From a virus, in IMG/VR virus record IMGVR_UViG_3300034198_017033, positions 1 through 32,444 of that record: DNA of 32,444 nucleotides; one strand, 5' to 3'. Numbering within the stretch: position 1 is the first letter of the stretch; every line of letters begins with the position of its first letter. The notes beneath the pieces were generated by a model. That model ran no database searches and was not told the DNA's origin. It saw only the letters and a list, made by a program, of their open reading frames with translations. A program made the position numbers and the translations under genes. Below, piece by piece: positions 1 to 8,427 of the stretch.

Positions 1-1370
1 GTAATGTTACCATCAGCATCCATTTCAGTTGGTGCTTTTACCACATCAACTTCTTTTCCATCAAGTACCGCAAAACAAGCTTTTGTTGCAAAGTTTTGAG
101 TATCACGGTCAATACCAGCTTGAAGTAATTTACCACCCATACCTAACGCTAAGTTTTCTGGTGATATTTTTTCTTCTTCCAACAATGCGTAGATTTCTTT
201 GATAGACTCTAAATTGATACCATCACCTTGAATAACACGAACTTGTGGAGGTAAAACTTTGTAACCTTTTTCGTTTACGGTATAACCAAATTGTTCGAAA
301 AGAATGTGGAAAATCTCTCTTAGTGAGTTGATTACGTGACCAGAGTCAGGACGGATAACAAGTTGATTACCAGGCTCAGTAGGTCTTGACAGGATTAATT
401 CTTTCAATTCACCACCCCAATAGTCTTTACACGCTCTAAAAATGTTGAATGAATCAGACACACAAGCAACGATACCAGTTGGGAAAAGTGTTAAAACACG
501 TTTCATTAAATCTAATTCACCTTCTTCACCTCTTAGAGTCATAATAGAATGTTCTGTCGCAGGGATAGATAAACCATAAATAGTGTCGGTGTTGTAGTTT
601 TCTACAATGAATTTTGAACCCATAAGCGTATCTGAACCTCTAAAGTTTACAAGGTGTGCAGAACCACCAATACCAGCTGATTCAACTGATGATACCCCTC
701 GGAATCCAAAATCATTAAGTACAAAATCTACAAGGAAACTTCTAAGACCATCATCGTATGAAGTACAATTTCTATAAGCTTCATCAACAATTTTTCGTAC
801 TTCTCTTGATAACGTAGCAACAGTAATTGGATACCAAACTTGTAACAAGATTGTTTCTAAGAAGTTAGTTAACCATGCACACTCAGGGTCAAGGCTTTCA
901 ATAACCATAAGTACATTGTGAGTACCTACAACAGTTCCCTCAGGCACCGCTTTGATACTAACTGGTAAATGACCATCGTATTTTTCAACAATGTAATCAA
1001 ATTTACTTCTGTCGAACACATCATCACGACCAAATACACCGTATTTAGTACCTAAGAATTCGTAAGCTTCATCAACTTCTTCTTTTGTGATAGCAACACC
1101 CTCTAAGAAACGTTTAAGGATAATTTGAAGGCCATAGAATACGGTTTCAGAGAATTTACCACCTCTTGATTCCAAATAAGAAACCATTTTGGTCATTTCA
1201 CTACCATAGAATCTGTGGTGTGAATACTTGTAAGCATCAGAACATAAAACCAAGTTTTCTGGTTTTTCCAATACTTTTTTTAGAACCTTTTCAATCGATT
1301 TAATAGATGACATATCATCGTTAGCGATAGCTTGTTCTAGTTTTCGAATAATATTTCTTTTAAGTCTCAT
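1..1370 (-). CDS. nadV: Nicotinamide phosphoribosyltransferase, 3' end outside window
   Basis: The frame opens with ATG at 1370-1368 and stays open to the window edge (about 456 codons), so the C-terminus is missing. The translation carries NAMPT landmarks in order: SDAYKYSHHRFYG near the N-terminus, GFRGVSSVESAGIGGSAHL, an FRGSDT stretch, PATEHSIM, VSDSFNIF, VIRPDSGH and VIQGDGIN. The family joins nicotinamide and PRPP to give NMN, the first step of nicotinamide salvage. A TATATTTG promoter box lies 18 nt upstream, so it has its own promoter although it follows the P-loop gene and the NMNAT-Nudix gene. The latter would convert NMN to NAD+. Family assignment is secure; the role in countering host NAD depletion is inference. 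Confidence 0.93.
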   Translation of the reverse strand, partial: MRLKRNIIRKLEQAIANDDMSSIKSIEKVLKKVLEKPENLVLCSDAYKYSHHRFYGSEMTKMVSYLESRGGKFSETVFYGLQIILKRFLEGVAITKEEVDEAYEFLGTKYGVFGRDDVFDRSKFDYIVEKYDGHLPVSIKAVPEGTVVGTHNVLMVIESLDPECAWLTNFLETILLQVWYPITVATLSREVRKIVDEAYRNCTSYDDGLRSFLVDFVLNDFGFRGVSSVESAGIGGSAHLVNFRGSDTLMGSKFIVENYNTDTIYGLSIPATEHSIMTLRGEEGELDLMKRVLTLFPTGIVACVSDSFNIFRACKDYWGGELKELILSRPTEPGNQLVIRPDSGHVINSLREIFHILFEQFGYTVNEKGYKVLPPQVRVIQGDGINLESIKEIYALLEEEKISPENLALGMGGKLLQAGIDRDTQNFATKACFAVLDGKEVDVVKAPTEMDADGNI

Positions 1371-1387
1371 AATAATTAAAATTTATA

Positions 1388-1395
1388 CAAATATA
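1388..1395 (-). promoter_or_regulatory. Promoter -7 box upstream of nadV
   Basis: Minus strand reads TATATTTG, the Bacteroidota sigma-70 type -7 box (TAnnTTTG). It ends 18 nt before the nadV ATG, leaving a leader of roughly 10 nt. Confidence 0.7.
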
Positions 1396-1424
1396 CTATT
1401 TATTTTTATATTTTACAATTTATA

Positions 1425-2039
1425 CTAACATTTAAATTTTACATTTTCAAAATCAACATGTACATCTAAGGAAAATTCATTTCCAAATCTGTTTTTAAAA
1501 ACACGTAAATTAACATTTTTTTGTTTTTTCCAAAACATAAGTTTAGCTAAAATATTTTGTTTTTTTGTTTCTTTTCTAGTTACAATCACAAAAACATCAG
1601 AAGCATGTAGTGGTTTTCTGTTAGTTTCTAAAACACCGTTCTGAGGTTCAAACCTAGATAATTGTACACTTAAAAAAACTGTTGTTTTGTAGTTGCTAGA
1701 AAATCTAGATATTTTGTCAATATCACTATGATTATATGGATAATCAATTACGATTAAATCATAACCTTTCTTAAAGAAAAGTTCTAAATCAGTGTCTAAT
1801 AACCCTAAAGAAACAACCGTTAATTTAGAATTTAGGTTTTTTTCATTTAAAGCTTTGTTAAACTTTTTTATAGTATGTAACCCTTTAGTTTCTGTTAAAT
1901 ACAATATCTTTTTATCGTTATTGTAACATTCAGAAGCCAATATAGTCAAAATAGTTGACTTACCACTACCAAAAAATGACCCAAAGACTACTAATGGGTT
2001 ATATTCTAAATCAATATTTAATTTTTCTAATAATTTCAT
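1425..2039 (-). CDS. RecA/DnaB-like P-loop ATPase
   Basis: 204 residues. Walker A is GSFFGSGKST at residues 20-29 and a Walker B-like strand DLIVIDY at 94-100. The fold order (P-loop, a strand ILYLTET, Walker B, then a VFLSVQLS strand) suggests the RecA/KaiC/DnaB C-terminal ATPase group. It lacks a recognisable primase or helicase N-terminal domain, so it is shorter than a replicative helicase. Its start lies 1 nt below the stop of the NMNAT-Nudix gene, so the two are co-transcribed. Substrate unknown; it could be a helicase-like accessory ATPase. Family level is fairly sure, function is not. Confidence 0.6.
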   Translation of the reverse strand: MKLLEKLNIDLEYNPLVVFGSFFGSGKSTILTILASECYNNDKKILYLTETKGLHTIKKFNKALNEKNLNSKLTVVSLGLLDTDLELFFKKGYDLIVIDYPYNHSDIDKISRFSSNYKTTVFLSVQLSRFEPQNGVLETNRKPLHASDVFVIVTRKETKKQNILAKLMFWKKQKNVNLRVFKNRFGNEFSLDVHVDFENVKFKC

Positions 2040-2040
2040 A

Positions 2041-3021
2041 TTATTTAATTAATTTATTAGTTACTACTTTCTTTAAAAACGTTTGCATTAATTCAATGTG
2101 TTCTGGAACTATTTTATCATTCAATTTCCAAGTGTATTTGATTGGTGTGATATGACCCTCACCAAGACTTGGTTCTTGTGAATGTTCAAATAAATCACTT
2201 AAATCAAACCATTTAACCTCTGCTATGTCATCAGAAGCCTCAGCTTTACCCATTTGGTCCCATTCGTAAAATAGAAACAAAGTAGTCATAATCCCAGACT
2301 CTTCTTTTCCATATCTCCAATCTTTAATTTGCTGACTAGCAATATAAGTTGGTGTTAAACCACTTAATTTAGTTTCTTCAAATAATTCTCTTCTAGCCGC
2401 AACTTCATAAGAAGCATCAGTTCTATCAACAAACCCACCAACAAATCTAAATTTATCTTCAGCAGGTTTTCTAGCTAAAAGGATTTGACCTTCATTATTT
2501 ACAACTACAATATCGACAGTTGGATATGTTACTGGTCTTTGTTTGTAAATCCCATAAATAACACCAGCTCTAAAATCTTCAGAGTCTAAAACGTTTGTTG
2601 AACATTCTTCTCTTATTTCAGTAGCGTTATGTGACCCTACTTGTTCAATTTCTTGTGTTTTATGTTTACCAGAATAATATGGTAAAAAAGAATCTCTACT
2701 ACCATATAAAATAGCGTTGGTTTCTGGGAATATAGTCGATAATGTATTATCAACATTTTCACTCCATTTTTCATCGCTTCTGTTATCAGGTAAAGCCATT
2801 ACAATAATATCAGGATATGATTCTTGGATTAACTTTCTTCTAGTTGAAAAGTCTAATGGGTTTCTTTTCGTGTTTTGAATTCTAGGTACACCTAAAAACA
2901 CAACAACATTTGAATGATGTTCAGTAACATAATCTAATACTGAAATATGCCCTTCATGTAATGCTGGTAATTGAAATCTTCCGATAATCACACCAATTTC
3001 ATTTCTTTTTAAATCTTCCAT
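2041..3021 (-). CDS. nadM: Bifunctional NMN adenylyltransferase / Nudix hydrolase
   Basis: 326 residues. The N-terminal nucleotidyltransferase domain (about 1-165) has GRFQLPALHEGH (residues 14-25, with the HxGH-type motif HEGH) and a STRRKLI segment, as in NadM-type NMN adenylyltransferases. The C-terminal Nudix domain (about 166-310) has the box GGFVDRT...RRELFEET at 195-217; spacing between the glycines and RE is one residue longer than the classical pattern. Family members make NAD+ from NMN and ATP, and the Nudix half often hydrolyses ADP-ribose. Together with the downstream NAMPT this gives a complete nicotinamide-to-NAD+ route. First gene of its transcription unit, behind a TATATTTGC promoter. 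Confidence 0.9.
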   Translation of the reverse strand: MEDLKRNEIGVIIGRFQLPALHEGHISVLDYVTEHHSNVVVFLGVPRIQNTKRNPLDFSTRRKLIQESYPDIIVMALPDNRSDEKWSENVDNTLSTIFPETNAILYGSRDSFLPYYSGKHKTQEIEQVGSHNATEIREECSTNVLDSEDFRAGVIYGIYKQRPVTYPTVDIVVVNNEGQILLARKPAEDKFRFVGGFVDRTDASYEVAARRELFEETKLSGLTPTYIASQQIKDWRYGKEESGIMTTLFLFYEWDQMGKAEASDDIAEVKWFDLSDLFEHSQEPSLGEGHITPIKYTWKLNDKIVPEHIELMQTFLKKVVTNKLIK

Positions 3022-3041
3022 TTTTTTATAATTTTATTTTG

Positions 3042-3049
3042 CAAATATA
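3042..3049 (-). promoter_or_regulatory. Promoter -7 box for nadM operon
   Basis: Minus strand TATATTTGC, ending 20 nt upstream of the nadM ATG. It sits just after the hairpin terminator of the preceding AAA gene. Confidence 0.75.
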
Positions 3050-3052
3050 CAC

Positions 3053-3090
3053 AAAAAATCCCAATAAAAAAATTATTGGGACTTTTTTTT
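3053..3090 (-). terminator. Hairpin terminator after AAA ATPase gene
   Basis: Inverted repeat CCCAATAA (3060-3067) / TTATTGGG (3073-3080) with a 5-nt loop, followed on the minus strand by a six-T tract. A T tract on the other side makes it potentially bidirectional. Confidence 0.75.
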
Positions 3091-4400
3091 TAATTAACAA
3101 AACCCATTTTGGTTTTTTCTTTATCTACTTGGCTCATATAGAACCCTTTATAAGACTCTTTGATTAGACTTATCGTATCATCAAGCGTCCATTTATCATC
3201 TTCTTCTGACATTTCAACAATGTTTTCAGCTAAGTTAGCGATAAACGCACCAGTAATGTTAGGTTTTTTACCATTGATGTTTTCTGTAAGAGCATCGTAT
3301 ACTTCTTTCATTCTCCATTTTTCTGGTAAGTGGATATCACAAACTTTGATGATTTGTTCTTCGTTTAAGAAGGTGTAATCTAAAGTGAAATTGAAACGAC
3401 CTGGTCTCTCAGCCGCTTTATCAACAAGTCCTTTGTCGTTTGTCGAAGCCAATAAACTAATTTTACGTTTCTTAACACCATCAAAGAACGATAAGAATTG
3501 ACCAAGCATTCTTGTATAGGAACCGTTATCACGTGAACCTAAGTATAAGTCAATATCATCCATGATGATTACCGCGCTTTCAAAAATCTCACAAGCTTCC
3601 ATGATTGAATTCAAATCACCAGTTGTTGTAAAGTCTGGAATTACGAATGTAACATCTGGGATAAGACGACGACAAATTTCACGAATACTTTCGGTTTTTC
3701 CCGTACCAGGCTCTCCATTCAACAAATATCTAGCACTACCACCTCTAGCCACACGAGAAATAAAGTGTTCAATGTATCTACGTTGAACTTCGGTCATAAT
3801 TAATTCATTCGAAGCTTCTTTGATATCGATTACAGAGATACCTTTAAAACGACCTTCAATAAGCGAAATTTTGATACATTTCCCTTTGTACTCTGAGTTG
3901 TTAAACGCAAGAGATTTGATTTTCTTGAATGTATCTTCAAATTCTTTGTATTTAAGACCTTTCTTGCTTGTGATGTGTACTTGGTTAATTAAATCACCTC
4001 TACCATCTGTGAACATTTTGGTTTGTACAAACCAATCGTTATCGTCACCAGCAAAAGTACAGTTAAACCAAAATGAATCGATATTGTTGAAAGAACCACC
4101 AATAGTGATTCTACCGATATTGTCAGTGTCACCATACATTCTAACAGAAATGTCTTTGGTTTCTTTTTTCACGTATAAATCGTGAAAATAGGAATTAATA
4201 ATCGCAAATTCAACAAATGATACATCTTCAGTAAATTCATTACTGGTGTAATCATCAAACTCATCTTCTAAGTTTTCTTGTGTTTCCGCTGGGTCTACAT
4301 ATTTAATTTCAAGTTCATCCATTTTTTTCTTTTTATTAGTTCCTTTAATTGCTTCTAAAAATGCTTCTGGCATTAATTCTTTAACTGTATTTTTACTCAT
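3090..4400 (-). CDS. AAA+ ATPase
   Basis: 436 residues. The N-terminal 200 residues are unrecognised; the AAA module follows with Walker A GEPGTGKT (229-236), Walker B VIIMDD (277-282), sensor-1 ASTN (318-321) and the arginine-finger region ERPGRF (331-336). The ERPGRF element and single ATPase module recall the FtsH/Bcs1/proteasomal type of classical AAA proteins that remodel or unfold protein substrates. No protease motif is visible. It sits 10 nt behind the metallophosphoesterase gene and ends at a terminator. Partner unknown; phage AAA proteins of this type may act in assembly or host takeover, which cannot be decided here. Confidence 0.8.
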   Translation of the reverse strand: MSKNTVKELMPEAFLEAIKGTNKKKKMDELEIKYVDPAETQENLEDEFDDYTSNEFTEDVSFVEFAIINSYFHDLYVKKETKDISVRMYGDTDNIGRITIGGSFNNIDSFWFNCTFAGDDNDWFVQTKMFTDGRGDLINQVHITSKKGLKYKEFEDTFKKIKSLAFNNSEYKGKCIKISLIEGRFKGISVIDIKEASNELIMTEVQRRYIEHFISRVARGGSARYLLNGEPGTGKTESIREICRRLIPDVTFVIPDFTTTGDLNSIMEACEIFESAVIIMDDIDLYLGSRDNGSYTRMLGQFLSFFDGVKKRKISLLASTNDKGLVDKAAERPGRFNFTLDYTFLNEEQIIKVCDIHLPEKWRMKEVYDALTENINGKKPNITGAFIANLAENIVEMSEEDDKWTLDDTISLIKESYKGFYMSQVDKEKTKMGFVN

Positions 4401-4410
4401 TTTTTTTATT

Positions 4411-5001
4411 TTAATGGTGGTCTACCGATTCAATTTCTCTATTTTTCATTATCTCTTTTATTTGAGTATAACTAACAGGTTTATAATCCCATCCATTGCA
4501 ACCCATATCTAAGACTTTTCTTTTGTAATACTCTGGGTTGTTTGGTACAAGACTTTGGTGACAGTGGCCATGTAAATGCCATTCACCGTGATGTGACTTA
4601 TCCCATGATAATATAGGATAATGCATAATCATAATCCCTTGATGTTTTCTAGGGTTTTCTTCGTCTAATATTGATAGATTGATATAGTCGCTGACCGTTT
4701 CAAATCTACCTAATTTTCTGATATCTTTTTCTTTGTCATGATTACCTAATACGAAGTGTATCTTACCGTTTAGTTGGTCAACTATGGATTTAGCTGCACC
4801 GCCTGAGCGGTCAAAACATAAATCACCCATATAGATTACCGTATCGTTTACATCTACCAATTCGTTCCAATTCTCTATAAGAGTATGGTCCATTTCTTGC
4901 ACATTGGCAAATGGTCGATTATCATATTTGATAATATTAGAATGACAAAAATGGTAATCAGATGCAAACCAAACATTTTGGTTATCTATTTTTAATCTCA
5001 T
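4411..5001 (-). CDS. Calcineurin-like metallophosphoesterase
   Basis: 196 residues with the full metal-binding motif set in order: ASDYHFCH (D-x-H type, near residue 14), GDLCFDR (near 59), GNHDKE (near 87), MHYPI and HLHGHCH (near 125-148). These ligate the two-metal centre of the calcineurin phosphoesterase superfamily. Length suits a single-domain enzyme. Members act on nucleotides, cyclic nucleotides or nucleic-acid ends; the substrate cannot be read from sequence. The start overlaps the end of the upstream gene by 20 nt, so translation is probably coupled. Confidence 0.88.
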   Translation of the reverse strand: MRLKIDNQNVWFASDYHFCHSNIIKYDNRPFANVQEMDHTLIENWNELVDVNDTVIYMGDLCFDRSGGAAKSIVDQLNGKIHFVLGNHDKEKDIRKLGRFETVSDYINLSILDEENPRKHQGIMIMHYPILSWDKSHHGEWHLHGHCHQSLVPNNPEYYKRKVLDMGCNGWDYKPVSYTQIKEIMKNREIESVDHH

Positions 5002-5584
5002 TTTTTTCTAATTGTTCTTTTAATTTTAAAAGCGCATCACTGGCTGCTCCCAATGAATAACTTGCGCCATGTTTTTTTGGTTCTAATTTTTTTACCTTGT
5101 TTTGGATTTTTTCATCTCCAATTTGTTTTGCTCTATCTAAAAAGCTTTCACGTCTGATATCCCCCAATAACCAATTGATGTGTTTATCACCGCTTAATGA
5201 TTTGGTAATAACCCAGTCGAAGAATTCATGGTAACTATCCAACGACATAAAAGTTGTAGTTTTATCACCAGACAAACCTAACTTTCTATCACCAATTAAT
5301 TTTTTAATCGGTGTGATACTTGGAGCTTTATCATCCAACGCAAATTTAAGACTATCAAAAAACTCTTTTTTAAATTCTTCTGTTTGAATTCCCTCAAAAA
5401 TATCTTGGATTGAGAATAGTTTTGTGTTACTTAACACACAAACGAAAGGACCTGTTGGTTTTTCAAAAACTTTTTCAACCTTACTAATCGGTACGTATGA
5501 ACGTACTAAATGGTTTAAAAATCCCCTTTTTTTAGAATCAGCTAACATCCCATCTAGCTTTGCAAAAATCTCTTGTTTATTCAT
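4982..5584 (-). CDS. Hypothetical protein, 200 residues
   Basis: No family recognised. The protein is mixed alpha/beta in appearance, with a lysine-rich C-terminal third (residues about 150-200: KIQNKVKKLEPKKHG, then an alanine/leucine-rich helix LGAASDALLKLKEQLEK). No signal peptide or membrane segment. It lies in a compact run: 3 nt downstream of the membrane-protein gene and overlapping the phosphoesterase gene by 20 nt, so it is a genuine operon member. Function unknown. Confidence 0.8.
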   Translation of the reverse strand: MNKQEIFAKLDGMLADSKKRGFLNHLVRSYVPISKVEKVFEKPTGPFVCVLSNTKLFSIQDIFEGIQTEEFKKEFFDSLKFALDDKAPSITPIKKLIGDRKLGLSGDKTTTFMSLDSYHEFFDWVITKSLSGDKHINWLLGDIRRESFLDRAKQIGDEKIQNKVKKLEPKKHGASYSLGAASDALLKLKEQLEKNEIKNR

Positions 5585-5587
5585 TTT

Positions 5588-5980
5588 TTATAAAATTATA
5601 TAGTTTATTACGATAAATATTTGTGAGTAATGTAACCATTGGTCGAACCCAATAGTAACAAAAAATTCGTGGTTTTTATTGGCTCTGTAATACTTTCCAG
5701 TTATACGACTAGTTATATAGTCTGTTATAAAATGCATTACGAATATTGACATAGCCGCTGAGATATATTGTAAAAATGTTGCATGTAAACCAATAATTGA
5801 AAACAATAAACACCACAACAAAATTGTCGTTAAGGTGTAAACACTAACATGTATACCCAACCAATAGTTACTAGTACTTTTATTCAACGCCATTTTTTCG
5901 CTTTGTAAAACAAAATCAGCAACCCAATGAACTAAAAGGAAATACAATACGTAAGCGAAAATAATAGTAACAATATCCAT
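5588..5980 (-). CDS. DUF3307-like small membrane protein
   Basis: 130 residues with about four hydrophobic segments. The N-terminal HWVADFVLQSEKMA and the later MHFITDYITSR fit the DUF3307 pattern, in which histidine/aspartate pairs lie at membrane borders. The family is found in bacteria and large phages and has no settled function. The start shares a base with the stop of the upstream YqeY-like gene, so translation is probably coupled. Membrane location is well supported; function is not. Confidence 0.75.
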   Translation of the reverse strand: MDIVTIIFAYVLYFLLVHWVADFVLQSEKMALNKSTSNYWLGIHVSVYTLTTILLWCLLFSIIGLHATFLQYISAAMSIFVMHFITDYITSRITGKYYRANKNHEFFVTIGFDQWLHYSQIFIVINYIIL

Positions 5981-6375
5981 TACGCAAGAATTTCTTTAAC
6001 AATTTCAGAAACTAATTTATTATCAGCCATACCCTTGAATGATTTGTTAAACTCACCCATCATTTGACCCATATTAGTCATTCCGTTATTTTTATAGTTT
6101 GTCAAAACCTCTCGGATTTTATCTTCACCCATCAATATAGGTAAATAAGGTTTGATAAACTCTAACTCAGACATCGATTCTGGTGTATTTGTAGTTTTAA
6201 GAGATTTTTCCATTTTCTTGATAATATTCAATACAGATTCATCTGTTGAAACAGTACCTCTACCCTCTTCGTTTTGTATTTCACCCTTTAAGATACCCAA
6301 AAATGTTTTTTTAGCCATATCTTTTGCTTTGAACGCTTCGATAAAATCAGCGTTTATTCTTTCTTTAAGTGTCAT
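5980..6375 (-). CDS. YqeY-like (GatB/YqeY domain) protein
   Basis: 131 residues. The N-terminus LKERINADFIEAFKAKDMAKKTFLGILKGEIQ and the C-terminal VLTNYKNNGMTNMGQMMGEFN region match the YqeY fold, related to the tail domain of the GatB amidotransferase subunit. The tail domain contacts tRNA in GatCAB, and YqeY itself is a stand-alone protein of unclear role. Its presence in a genome with 24 tRNA genes is suggestive of a tRNA link but that is inference. It is downstream of a lysine-rich small gene in one operon. Confidence 0.82.
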   Translation of the reverse strand: MTLKERINADFIEAFKAKDMAKKTFLGILKGEIQNEEGRGTVSTDESVLNIIKKMEKSLKTTNTPESMSELEFIKPYLPILMGEDKIREVLTNYKNNGMTNMGQMMGEFNKSFKGMADNKLVSEIVKEILA

Positions 6376-6387
6376 ATTTTTTAATTT

Positions 6388-6675
6388 TTAATTTTTATTT
6401 ATAAAATAATAATGATATGAGTTTTCACCATCAACAGCATAATATGCTAGTGTTAATTCACCTTTTTGCACTCTTTCAGATATATGTTTACGTTCTTCAA
6501 TATCTGCGTTGGATGCTATTCTGATGGTTTTAAAATCATTCTTACGTTTCTTTTCTTCTTTGTTTGTCGCTTCAACAACTGGTTTTTTTTCTGGTTCTTC
6601 AGCAGTTTCTCTTTTTTTAGGGACAATCGGTTTAATTACAGGTTTTACAACTGCTTTTTTTCTTTCTTTTGCCAT
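6388..6675 (-). CDS. Hypothetical lysine-rich protein, 95 residues
   Basis: The N-terminal half is very basic and proline-containing (KERKKAVVKPVIKPIVPKK, then EEPEKKPVVEATNKEEKKRKN), likely disordered. The C-terminal half (about 48-95) looks folded: FKTIRIASNADIEERKHISERV, ending in a YHYYFINKN strand. No family recognised. The ATG lies only 7 nt beyond a TATCTTTG promoter box, so the mRNA may begin at or next to the start codon (leaderless). First gene of the YqeY/DUF3307 transcription unit. Confidence 0.72.
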   Translation of the reverse strand: MAKERKKAVVKPVIKPIVPKKRETAEEPEKKPVVEATNKEEKKRKNDFKTIRIASNADIEERKHISERVQKGELTLAYYAVDGENSYHYYFINKN

Positions 6676-6681
6676 ATATCA

Positions 6682-6689
6682 CAAAGATA
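6682..6689 (-). promoter_or_regulatory. Promoter -7 box, start codon at the expected transcript start
   Basis: Minus strand TATCTTTG ends 7 nt before the ATG at 6675-6673. With the usual distance from box to transcript start, the mRNA would start at about the A of the ATG. Confidence 0.65.
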
Positions 6690-6702
6690 CTAAATTAAAT
6701 TT

Positions 6703-7209
6703 TTAAAAACAATCTTTTTGTTCTTTTTTTTCATAAAGTTCAAATCTAAACTTTAAACCATTCTCTTCATACACTTCACTACCCTCTTTTAAACACCATT
6801 TTCCAGTTTCTAAACCTTCTAAATATATATCACCTTCAATATTGGCATATATTTGTGTTAAATAAACTTTTGTCGCATATTTAAAAGCTTCTTTGTATAA
6901 TTCAGCACCACCAATAATAAACACTTGTTTATCACTGTTTTCATGTGATACTAAAATACGTTCTAAATCATCAGAAACAGTCGCCCCATTAGCTACATAG
7001 TTTGGGTCTCTAGACATAACAATGTTATTACGATTAGGTAATGGTCTATACTTTTCTGGAATACTTTCCCAACACTTACGACCCATTACCACCGTATGTC
7101 CGTTGGTAGTTTCTTTAAAATACTTCATGTCAGTAGGTAAATGCCATGGTAAATCATTGTTTTTACCTATGACAAAATTAGTCGACATCGCTACTATTAT
7201 GTTTATCAT
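6703..7209 (-). CDS. folA: Dihydrofolate reductase
   Basis: 168 residues, the usual single-domain DHFR size. Diagnostic segments are MSTNFVIGKNNDLPWHLPTDMKYFKETT (substrate and NADPH site, with the catalytic acid in the DMKYF helix), VVMGRKCWESIP, and the FIIGGAELY strand near residue 100. It reduces dihydrofolate to tetrahydrofolate with NADPH, supporting thymidylate synthesis, a common phage supplement. The start overlaps the stop of the preceding 60-codon gene by 4 nt (ATGA), indicating coupling. Confidence 0.95.
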   Translation of the reverse strand: MINIIVAMSTNFVIGKNNDLPWHLPTDMKYFKETTNGHTVVMGRKCWESIPEKYRPLPNRNNIVMSRDPNYVANGATVSDDLERILVSHENSDKQVFIIGGAELYKEAFKYATKVYLTQIYANIEGDIYLEGLETGKWCLKEGSEVYEENGLKFRFELYEKKEQKDCF

Positions 7210-7388
7210 CTTTTTTTATTTTTTAAAGTTTCTTCTGTTATTGATACTAATGTTTGTTTGTCGTAACTCATCACATCAAACACAACTGAACGGCCTTGAT
7301 TAAGCCATCGCTTGAAAATAAGTTCACCTTTTGCATTGAACAGGTATAACTCGTTTCCATGTATTTCTTTTCTAAATGTACCTTGCAT
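7206..7388 (-). CDS. Hypothetical protein, 60 residues
   Basis: Small mixed-charge protein beginning MQGTFRKEIHGNELYLFNAK. It reads like a small beta-rich domain (alternating hydrophobics: LYLFNAKGELIFKRWL), ending in a basic KNKKR tail. No family recognised. It fits exactly between two genes, with a 4-nt ATGA overlap into DHFR and a 2-nt gap from the bestrophin gene, which supports it being translated. Confidence 0.7.
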   Translation of the reverse strand: MQGTFRKEIHGNELYLFNAKGELIFKRWLNQGRSVVFDVMSYDKQTLVSITEETLKNKKR

Positions 7389-7390
7389 AT

Positions 7391-8296
7391 TTAGGATTTT
7401 AATGTTTCCAACATTGTTTTAAATAACTTGTATGTTGGTAAGTCGTTAGGGTCTCCAGCAAATGGATTTTCAATCTCACTACTGATAATTTCAACACCAG
7501 CAATTATGTAATAAATCAACATAACCAAAGGAACAGACCAAATACCCAAATCATGAAACATACCAAAAGGTAAAGTTAATAAATAAATCAACACACTAAT
7601 TTTTATGTGAAACACATAAGATAAAGGTATTGGTGTGTTTTTAATACGTTCTAATTGATTAGAATACTCCATCATCTTAACGATGGAATTGTTTAATATT
7701 GATTTAAGATTATCATCTTCATCTAGTCTGGAAACACTTTTAAATAATAGTTCTAAAGATTCTGTTTGTTTTAAATGAAAGCTAACGGAATGTTCATTAT
7801 CCTCACCAATTGTTAGATAATTTCTAAGCACCAACAAAAATTCTTTCATTTCTTTTTTAAGTGTTACAACTTTATGCTCTTCATATGGTTTCGAACCATA
7901 ATTTAAAGTATTTAATTTTGCGGTTACAATAGAAACTTCACTAGACAAACTAGCGATTATTTTTCTACCATCCCACCAACGGTCATAAGCTGTATTGGTT
8001 CTGAACACCAATAACAAACCAATAACGATACCAATAAGGCTATGCATAGCTGAAGGTATAGTAAAAGATGTAAACTCAAAAATTTTGATTAAAAACCAAA
8101 TCATAAAGGTAAATAAACCCATACCGATAGTTCTTAACAACAGAACTTTTAAATAAAGATTTGGTTTTGAAAATAATTGATAGAAAATATTACCTTTTAT
8201 TTTATTTATAGACTGGGAATTAAATTCTGAAATCGCAGTTAAGTTGTTGTCTTTTAATGTTAAGTTTTTTAACCAATTTGACATAAAATTCTTCAT
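7391..8296 (-). CDS. Bestrophin-family (RFP-TM, UPF0187) ion channel
   Basis: 301 residues. The signature FTIPSAMHSLIGIVIGLLLVFRTNTAYDRWWDGRK (about 72-107) is the conserved core of bacterial bestrophins, which are pentameric chloride or cation channels. Hydrophobic segments flank it (LLLRTIGMGLFTFMIWFLIKI and, later, IKISVLIYLLTLPFGMF and VPLVMLIYYIIAGVEII), and the C-terminal ENPFAGDPNDLP is also typical. It would sit in the inner membrane. The start codon at 8296 lies inside the preceding short gene (77-nt overlap); ATG at 8284 is an alternative. An ion channel is an unusual gene for a phage. Confidence 0.88.
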   Translation of the reverse strand: MKNFMSNWLKNLTLKDNNLTAISEFNSQSINKIKGNIFYQLFSKPNLYLKVLLLRTIGMGLFTFMIWFLIKIFEFTSFTIPSAMHSLIGIVIGLLLVFRTNTAYDRWWDGRKIIASLSSEVSIVTAKLNTLNYGSKPYEEHKVVTLKKEMKEFLLVLRNYLTIGEDNEHSVSFHLKQTESLELLFKSVSRLDEDDNLKSILNNSIVKMMEYSNQLERIKNTPIPLSYVFHIKISVLIYLLTLPFGMFHDLGIWSVPLVMLIYYIIAGVEIISSEIENPFAGDPNDLPTYKLFKTMLETLKS

Positions 8297-8420
8297 TATT
8301 TGATTGTTGTTTAAAATTTTCTAAATATTTTTCAGCATTTTCTATGTGGTCACAAGTTTCACACGAACTTATAATCTTATCAGACTTATGTATAGCTCTA
8401 ATTAAATCTAATACATCCAT
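8220..8420 (-). CDS. Hypothetical protein, 66 residues, overlapping bestrophin start
   Basis: A short helical protein starting MDVLDLIRAIHKSDKIIS with a single CETCDH motif that could bind metal. It fills the otherwise empty gap between the thioesterase and bestrophin genes and begins 7 nt below the thioesterase stop. Its last 77 nt overlap the start of bestrophin in another frame. No family recognised. The gap-filling position supports it; the long overlap argues for caution. Confidence 0.5.
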   Translation of the reverse strand: MDVLDLIRAIHKSDKIISSCETCDHIENAEKYLENFKQQSNNEEFYVKLVKKLNIKRQQLNCDFRI

Positions 8421-8427
8421 TGTAATC

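Noticed and set aside
3160-4185. Plus-strand frames opposite the AAA ATPase gene, and similar shadows elsewhere
   Set aside because: Antisense to well-supported genes, with no promoter, start context or coding character.
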